A stretch of 64,000 bases of DNA from Trachythela sp. YZ-2020 (lineage: Eukaryota > Cnidaria > Anthozoa > Malacalcyonacea > Clavulariidae). This document shows positions 56,729 through 64,000 of this stretch, one piece after another (the first letter of the stretch is position 1; each line of letters begins with the position of its first letter). The notes beneath the pieces are model-generated. The model was given only the letters and a program-made list of their open reading frames with translations. It did not search any database and was not told the origin of the DNA. The stretch spans positions 6,414,001 to 6,478,000 of the forward strand of contig JADLSH010000395.1 of assembly GCA_016169945.1 (NCBI GenBank), read 5' to 3'. Both the position numbers and the translations under genes were made by a program.

Positions 56729-58210
56729 GAATATCAACGCTAAAGGCCAATCGTCAAAGTCCACGGTACGTTGTTCTCTTGGGTGATGTTGGCACTGGCA
56801 AGTCCACCATATTGGAGAAGATAACAGGGGAAAGGATGCAGGCTAGGGAAAGGATGGCAGGAGTTCTGACGTTCGCAAGTATGCAGATTGCTTTGTTGAG
56901 CTTCCTATGGACGTGGTGGCGGTTCTTGTCACTCACATGGATATGGTTACATGGACGGAGAAGGATTTCACACCGAAAGTAAACAAAGAGCTCGGTATCG
57001 ATACGGTTGTCTTCTCCTGGATGGACACAGCCGGTGAGACATTGGTGCGCGACCTACTCAAAATTTGCACCGAGGATCACGATCTGACAGTCAACAGTGT
57101 AAACTTTTTCAAACTCTTCAAAATCCACAACAACCACCGCAGGATTCTGAAGTCCACCAGTGATGAAGTTAAGAATTTTACGGCGAAAAAGAAGGCTTTT
57201 GATGAGGCTACAAAGGGGTTCAGTGGTAAGAATCTGAGTATTTTTTTTACATATATTGCTTTTAATTAATTAGTTGATTATTTCGTTTTGTTATGGTTTT
57301 GAGGAAAATCACCACATCAAAGGTAAAGATAAGCCAGGATATTCGTAATGGCCAAGAATAATACCTTTGGGGCTATGCCTAATAAGTGCACAACATATTT
57401 TTGTGACGACTTAATGCTTGTCTTGGGATGCGTATCAAAAGATGCATGTTTGAACCCCGCTCGAGACAAAGTTGTTCCAGCAGTGTCCAAATTATTAAAG
57501 AAAAAATTATATTTCTTTGCATGATTGTGTAATAGGTAAAGATTTGGTTGACCTCGTCTTCGAGTTCCAAGCTTACATGACCGAAGAGATTGTTGAAGCC
57601 CAGAAGAGAATGTCCGATGTAAACAATTTTACTTTTGATGATGACGGTGCAGCGAATGAAGCTGGTCACGTTGCTAACATGGCGAATCAACTTCGCGCGG
57701 TGCTCTACAACATCAGAGTAGAATGCACAAGATTTCAGAATGAGCATGGTGTTTCTGAACTGCGCAAGTGTCCACACTTATCCTTGATTTGGACGAAAGT
57801 TGAAGGTTGTGTTGGAACTACGAAATGTGGAAATCGACCCAGTTCTGTCAACGATATCAGAGTCCACGTTTGCAGTCCTAGCAACGTTCACGTTCAGATG
57901 GGTTGGCAACAAGCTTAACATCACCAAAGGCGTCGATAAGAGTGTGAAATCCGAGATGAGTTCTGTGCCCAGTAAAGGGTGTGGAAAGGACATCGTTTGG
58001 AAAGATATGCAACCAGTTGATCTTCCACCTGAATTCAAGGAAACTGTCAAGGTATGCACAAGTGATATCAAGCTGCTACCAACTTCTGCCGATGGTTTCA
58101 AAGAAGAGTTGTCTAACAAGCTTGATGTTGCTAAAAAGGAAATGGTATCAGGTAGACAGACCCCTGTTGAAGTAAATAGACAGAACACAGATGTTTGTAT
58201 AGTTTTGTAA
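56729..58210 (+). pseudogene. P-loop and Cys-ribbon protein with CaaX-like end, frameshifted
   Basis: A spliced region starts after the acceptor at 56728. It shows YVVLLGDVGTGKSTILEKIT with Walker A GDVGTGKST (about 56779-56805). The reading then shifts near 56860-56900 to DVVAVLVTHMDMVTWTEKDF, where THMD looks like a G4 base-recognition motif. The middle is a long helical part. An intron (57226-57535) is followed by DLVDLVFEFQAY, a coiled stretch, and a cysteine region CPHLSLIWTKVEGC..TTKCGN. After a second shift near 57840-57880 come WVGNKLNITKG, GCGKDIVWKDM and the stop at 58208-58210. The last four residues, CIVL, fit a CaaX prenylation box. I believe it belongs to a GTPase-like animal family with a C-terminal Cys-rich domain, but cannot name it. 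The two shifts and the missing segment between Walker A and G4 argue for a decaying copy. Confidence 0.65.
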
Positions 58211-58404
58211 TAGAACTGATATGTAAATGTAATTTTAATTCTTGTCACAGTCAATGTAACTCGTGAGAATTTCCTAGTGGCGTTGGAAGTATGATAGAGA
58301 TTGATTAGGAATGATACTACTGTTGTGATTTAACTTGATTTAAGAGAATGTTAGCGGAATTAATAAATTTAATATCATCTTTAATTCAAACTGCATGAGC
58401 AATG

Positions 58405-58860
58405 AGCCATGGATGCACACATTGTCTCCCACATACACCCCCACGTTCCGGCAGGAAGCATATAAGCGGTCATTTCTTTCAATACTTGTCACTGCCTGAT
58501 GATTCTTTTACAGATGAAACAGCCTGTTGCAGACCAGTTTTGAGGTAAGCGAAAATCTATAAATATATATATATATATATAGATTTTCGCTTACCTCAAA
58601 ACTGGTCTGCAACAGGCTGTTTCATCTGTAAAAGAATATATATTCACCGAAATAATTTCACGGTGTCGTCATCGTAACAAATTTCGCGTAAACAACGCAA
58701 ACAAAGCCATGCATGCACACATTGTCTCCCACATACACCCCCACGTTCCGGCAGGAAGCATATAAGCGGTCATTTCTTTCGATACTTATCACTGCCTGAT
58801 GATTCTTTTACAGATGAAACAGCCTGTTGCAGACCAGTTTTGAGGTAAGCGAAAATCTAT
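58405..58860. repeat. Direct repeat (300-bp offset) with an embedded 136-bp palindrome
   Basis: 58405-58560 recurs at 58705-58860 with only a few changes. From 58502 to 58637 the first copy continues into a palindrome whose centre is a TA run (58560-58580). The repeats sit next to the Penelope-like remnant and are plausible parts of its terminal repeats, which in these elements often occur in partial tandem and inverted copies. Confidence 0.8.
58490..58536 (+). other. Candidate degenerate hammerhead ribozyme motif
   Basis: The core boxes CTGATGA (58496-58502) and GAAA (58516-58519) are present. Stem I can form from CTGC (58492-58495) with GCAG (58529-58532). Stem III can form as ACA/TGT with loop GCC (58519-58527), putting T528 at the cleavage site. 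Stem II is poor (TCT/AGA with a mismatch next to the core). The same sequence recurs 300 bp downstream. Hammerheads are known in Penelope-like terminal repeats. This one lies antisense to the protein-coding strand, which weakens the call. Confidence 0.35.
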
Positions 58861-58862
58861 AA

Positions 58863-58997
58863 TTTGCTCTAACTATATATGTTGTCGAGCACTCTTTGCG
58901 TTTCGTAGACCTAAACCTACACGTATATATAGCATGTCTGCAGATTTGACTATATACGAAATGCCAGAGAGTGCTCGATATCATATAGATAGAGCAA
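58863..58997. repeat. Hairpin-forming inverted repeat
   Basis: TTGCTCTAACTATATATG and GTCGAGCACTCT on the left pair with AGAGTGCTCGA and CATATAGATAGAGCAA on the right. It adjoins the Penelope-like remnant and may be part of its end. Confidence 0.7.
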
Positions 58998-58999
58998 GT

Positions 59000-60290
59000 A
59001 TATAGTTTTCGCTTATACCTCAAGTTGTCCACTACAGCCTGTTTAATTTCATGCAAGAACCAATAATCTTCAGGTGCAACTGCGGAATTTCGAAAAACAT
59101 GATCAAATTTATATAGTTTTGGTCGAAACGTGGGCGTGTGGGCGTTCAAATATTCCATGCATCCCTTTATTTCTATAGGTTGTTTATTTGAAATCTGCTT
59201 TTGTGTTTGCATGTTGAAATTATCTTTTGTTAAGTAAAAATTGTTTGTTCCCTTTCATGATACAGAATTTTTTTTCAATTTCCAAATATATTTCGAAGTT
59301 CGGTGTTATTTGAGTATTTTTTTGTGTTGAAAAGATTTAATGTGGTTTCGATATCGCTCTTTAAATGTGCTTGCAGTCATGCCAATGTAGTGTTTAGTAC
59401 TGTTTGTGTTGCTTGTGGTGATAGTTGCCTTGTGTACTATGTCCTTGGTCGTGCATTGTTCTGAAGTGGGCATGTGTTCTCATTTCTGCAACTGTTGCTG
59501 GTTTTTCCTAATTATGTGTGCATTGAGCTTAGTGATTATGGACTTGACATTGTTCATGCAACTATAGCTGACCGTAACTGTGTTCCTGTTAAAAATGTTA
59601 TGTAGTTTGTGGTTAGGTGGAAAATGCTTGTCAATTAAGCTGAGGAATTGCATCCTATATTGGTTCGGACACTCTTACTAAATGGAGGGTTGAACCAAAT
59701 GATATTGCGGTGCCTATTTCTGCGTTTTTGTTGTGGTGCTTGACGCATGTTGCCAAGTGAGTGGTTAAAACTACTGCATGTGCGTTAGTGTATTTTGATA
59801 AATGGGTGCAGATTCTCGAAATGTGTCCTCGTTAGAAGAGAAAAGTGAAATGCGCTTGTTGTTTGGTGTTGGTAGCTGCTTTGTGATGCTTGGTGGGTGG
59901 TTTGAATGTCTATTAATGTATACTGGATCATCATTGGGCTTCCTATACGGTTTGTATTTTCCATTATTATGGTCGAAAGTGACATCTAAAACTGAAGTTT
60001 ACTATTTTTAAGTTTGTCTCAGCTGTTATTTTTAGTTCAAATTGTTCGAAAATCTTGTGGAGTTCTTTTCTCGTTGTATCTGCTAAACGTGCTGACTTGC
60101 CTTGCCAATCCGTCATCTCTGTAATACAGGCCAATATTTTCTTTGACTTTGCCAAACTTTTTTTCTGGGTGTTTTAAAATGAAAAGGCCTACAAGTTCGC
60201 AAACTTCAGCACCGACATAGCTACCCATGGTAACGGTAACAATGTTGCTTTCTCTCTTTATCCAAGGTTTTCGGTCACGGAAGCCCAATT
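59000..60290 (-). mobile_element. Penelope-like element remnant (RT and GIY-YIG)
   Basis: Minus-strand frames from 60290 downward give ESNIVTVTMGSYVGAEVCEL and IGLYYRDDGLA (the RT region with an RDD box, about 60120-60250). After a shift come FEQFELKITAETNLKIVNF (about 59980-60055), then further broken frames, and finally YIGMTASTFKERYRNH (about 59345-59393), the GIY-YIG endonuclease motif. This RT then GIY-YIG order defines Penelope-like retroelements. The copy lacks the RT N-terminus and is frameshifted, so it is inactive. Confidence 0.88.
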
Positions 60291-60299
60291 ATAAAAAAT

Positions 60300-63200
60300 A
60301 TGTAAATAATGCTATATTAGACTTTGTACTGTATTTAATTTGCTATACTCCAATTCCAAGATTCGCCATTACCCGTTTTAGTGAGTAATTATCACCAAGG
60401 GGAATTTTCAGCCTGGAATTCCCGGTTTTACGATCGAAGTGATTACATGGTAGCCTGCGAGCAGGCTCTAATGGGGAATTTTCAGCCCGGGCTTAAGTAC
60501 AGTTATAATTCAAACAGAGAAAATATATTGAAAAAAGATGTAGAGGGAGTTCATGTGACATACAAAATTTGTAAGATATTAAAAACGGTGATTATTTTAT
60601 ATGTTTTGTAGATCATTACATTGAGTTATATTAAAAGAAATTAGGTTGATACAAATATTCCTTCCTGAGTTTTAGGGTTTTAAATATGCTGCTGACGTCA
60701 GCATGATATAAGAAAAAGGACCGTTAACGCTATTTTATATAACGTAATTTGATGCATAAATTTTGGTTATGCATCAAAAGTGATGTCTTACCTTTTTTGT
60801 AAGTTCAATTTGAATATTATATTTGAAAAAATAGTCATACTTGAACATCTGCATTTTGGCCGCCATGTTTGAGGTCAAATTTGGCCACAAACATGGCGGC
60901 CAAAATTGTGAGCCCAATGTTTCGAAGCGCTTGAGCCAAAATGTTGCAACTGTAATTTGGAACAGATTACTAATCCGTTTGAAAGCCAACCCAGAACTTT
61001 TCGGTTACGTTGTGCATAAATAATCGCACAAACCAAATTATTCTGTGGAATGTTCTTCATAATGATGGATAAAACCTGCTAAAATCAGCACAATAATCTG
61101 GATTTTACAGTAAGAGTTTATTATGTAACGTGAGACCCCTCTATTGAAGGTAATTTCGAGCATGATTTTGAAAAAGTAAGGTAATGTCTCCAGACTGTCG
61201 TAGTCATGGTTTCTAATGTTTTTATCACAATAATTCATGCATTTAGCACTCTGTAGTAATTTGATCATTTCAGCTGGATAGTTTATATAATATATTAGGA
61301 CTATATTTGCAAATCATGTCAATTTCCATCGTGTAACAACCATCATAATCAACCTATACCCAATAATTCATCTGCCTATTCCAAGAATATTAAGTTTCTT
61401 GCAGATTTGAATGGCGAAAAATACATATAATTTGTTTTCGTGGAATATGAAGAATGAAATAAACGTGATGTTTTCTACAAAACAAACAGACTATTCCAAG
61501 AAATTCATCCGTGTGAAAATAGGCCTAGCTTGTGATTCATTCTAAAAAATTCGACACATGAGCTTCGTCAACCGGGCCACGGGAGCAAGTTGCTATTAAT
61601 ATAGCGTTTGTTATTATTGCAATTAAATTTCATCTTTCGTTTATATATGTAGGGAACCAAGCTTACACGCTTAAGCGAGACTCGCCTCGACTGACCCGGG
61701 ATCTCGCTTGAACCATGATATATTTATTATTATTACGGCCGAGTATAATGAGGGTGGTAAGGGGGGGGGGGGGGGGTCGGTCACGTTTCACGTGAAGAAA
61801 AACAGCCATTTCACGTTTCAAACTCATGAGTTAATAATTAGCCATTTTACGACGTTTTCGAAACTAATTTCACTAATAAAAATTCAACATGGAAACAATT
61901 TTTAAAAAACCAACCGATATATGTAGTAAAAATCAAGAAAATACATGCATCGCAAGCATTGCTCTTATTGACGATCTCATTTCTGATTACTTCTCCTCTC
62001 TTTGTTCTACTAAGCTCAAATATATTCTCGTTTGACGAACAAAAATTACCGGCAATCACGGCTCACGACACAAGAATCCGTCATTTCACATTTCACGGGA
62101 ACAAATATTGGCAATTCACGGCTCACGAAAATACCTTTACCACCCTCTTTAATGTTGTACATTTTCTCGAAGGATTTCGTTCTTTAAAATATCTCTGTGA
62201 TCGTTTCTGTGGCCGGGTTATAACTGTGAAAGTATGATTTCAGGCTCGTTGGAAAATTATATTCATCATTATATATCCAAGAAATCCGACACGTGATAAT
62301 CAGGTGACAATTAAGCCATTTATAAACTTCCCCGCTCGACCATTCCCTCAAATGACTCGAGATTTCTCCGTGAATAGACATATTTTGGAGTTTGGACTGC
62401 CTTGTCTGCTCTGAAGAAGAAAGTATTTAATATTCTGAACGTATTTAATTAAGGTAAGTCAAATATTTAATCGTTACATCGTTTCTCAAATAGAGACGCT
62501 GATTGGTACGGGGAACTTAGACGATATAGTTCTAGTATAGTTCGTCTACACATATGAACTTGCGTGCGAGTTGACGGAACATTTGACATTAGAAAAATGG
62601 GCATTATAGTGATTGCAATTGCTATTATCTTGAAAATACCATGCAGGCATGAGTTTCCCCAGTCCCAGATCATGCAACCTTTGCCAATTGCTAGTTTGTC
62701 ACTATATGTCTATGGTTTGTCATGACTCTTCGTCTTGTGTTTAAAGACATCAAATACGTCTTTACGTAGCCCTTGTACAAATCAGGCCAAAGGCGTTGAT
62801 AAAACTGCAATTATTTGTTCAGTTGAATTGAGTGTATTTGTAATTTTGCGTTTTTGGGATATCGATATTAAATAACTTAGTATTTTATAGATCTTTTTTA
62901 AAACATGCGAAAATTCAAGAAAGCGATTCTCGGACAACCCGACTCCCTGATTTCCATTCACACTTGCACCGAAACTTACATGCAGGTTTAAACGAAACAT
63001 GTAGCCTAAAGGCAGGTAAAACCCATAGGTAAATCTTCCCTTAATTTTATGTGTAACTGAGTTGAAATCTTTAGACCATGCGAAGCGTGTTAAGTTTCAC
63101 TGCCCCTCATTTGACCGCATATCAAGTTTCAAAGACAAAATAACTGACTATCATATCTTTTTCGCCTAGAGCCTAAATATATGAAGGAAATTTTGACATG

Positions 63201-64000
63201 TATTGATATTATGATAAATAGCCTTTATTACTTTAACCTTCTGGAGTTTCACTTTAAACTTCTGGAAACTTTAGACGTTTAGTACAACTTATTTGTTTTA
63301 GTGATATTTAACCTGTGCTTCCGCTTTGATAACGAAACTGTATAGCTGTTGCTTTCGATTCCTTCGCGCTTTTGTCATTTCCCATTCTCTTTCAATTCAT
63401 TTACAAACATAACTAACTACTATTCACATAATTATATTCTCAATTTTGATTGGATAATTTTCCTACAAATATCTTGGATGAATAATACCATCAGCTGCAA
63501 ATAACTGGTGCAAATACTTTACTGAGCATATGGAGCATATGCAGTTTTAGAAATTTCGAAATGATTTTCAGCTGCAAAAGATCAATTTGCGCACATAACA
63601 CTTTTGTAAAGTAAACATGGCTCGTTTTGCAGAGCTGTTTGATTTAGCGTGTTCCCTTCACAAAATGGCCAAATGGGAAGAACTCGAAGAAGACAATTAA
63701 GTTACTGATCAGTTGATCAGTTTCGGCTGACGCTTGGAAAAAGCTTGTCACTTGTGTATTTCAATGAGAGTGAAATAGTGAATAATAAAACAATTATTGA
63801 ACTTGCCACTTGGTTATCGCAAAATATTGTGATTTGTCAATCTCTCGCAGATCAATTAGTATTTGCCTCTGACGATCACGATGTTTTTCTCAACCTCGTC
63901 CAATAATTTATTGTATAATATTTGTCTTATTAATCATATTCAGTAATTTCCCTTGCGAAATGATCGTTGACTTTATATTACAATATTATTTCCATACATC
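60300..64000. other. Region with no recognisable gene
   Basis: I found no exon series or RNA gene. 61741-62156 has a loose inverted pair, GAGGGTGGTAA and TTACCACCCTC, with TTTCACGTTTCACGTGA words inside, probably a MITE. A 27-codon frame starts MARFAELFDLACS at 63617; it has no partner exons I can see. Confidence 0.45.
60853..60906. repeat. Perfect 18-bp inverted repeat of GGCCGCCATGTTT
   Basis: ATTTTGGCCGCCATGTTT (60853-60870) is mirrored exactly by its inverse at 60889-60906 with an 18-nt spacer. Each arm contains a match to the animal YY1-type core (CAAACATGGCGGC-like). It may be a MITE tip or a paired protein-binding site. Confidence 0.6.

Noticed and set aside
63617..63700. 27-codon frame starting MARFAELFDLACS
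   Set aside because: Too short, with no partner exon or recognised family. Noted only in the region entry.

Overview
This window looks like nuclear DNA of an AT-rich marine invertebrate, most probably a cnidarian. Reasons: short spliced exons with GT-AG introns, no bacterial gene arrangement, CR1/L2-type LINEs that begin with 2A-like peptides, a Penelope-like element with a GIY-YIG domain, and dense palindromic MITEs of several families. The species cannot be named from the sequence alone.

Four host loci were assembled exon by exon. (1) A complete TATDN1-type TatD metallohydrolase on + (9237-21698, 13 exons, 299 aa), with a 21-nt microexon and a GC-AG intron. (2) A carbonyl-reductase-like SDR on - (22189-29772, 10 exons), ending 490 bp from the TATDN1 stop. 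It has an in-frame 111-aa acidic cassette exon and substitutions at the NNAG and catalytic Tyr positions. (3) A second carbonyl-reductase-like SDR on + (38078-48853, 9 exons, 277 aa), divergent from the first. It keeps NNAG and Tyr-Lys, but one 5' splice site does not read GT. (4) A C2orf69-type serine-hydrolase-like gene on + (50265-53751, 3 exons, 281 aa). A fifth locus (56729-58210) is a frameshifted P-loop / cysteine-ribbon protein ending in a CaaX-like CIVL.

Layout: 1-4790 no gene seen; 4795-8025 decayed LINE (-); 9237-21698 TATDN1, its introns filled with palindromic MITEs, a hAT-like MITE inserted into a 21-bp minisatellite, an internally deleted LINE with an open frame, and a second LINE fragment; 22189-29772 SDR gene 1; 29773-38077 intergenic, rich in MITEs, a tRNA-SINE and a 1.1-kb Mutator-like element that ends 107 bp before SDR gene 2; 38078-48853 SDR gene 2 with an 821-bp palindrome and 59-, 19- and 40-bp tandem arrays in its introns; 50265-53751 C2orf69-like; 54428-56250 repeats and LINE/SINE fragments; 56729-58210 P-loop pseudogene; 58405-60290 Penelope-like remnant; 60300-64000 no gene recognised.

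The host genes are unrelated housekeeping-type functions apart from the two SDR paralogues, which look like a divergent duplication that has since diverged at catalytic positions. The mobile-element biology is the richest part of the window. All gene models are manual splicing predictions without transcript support.
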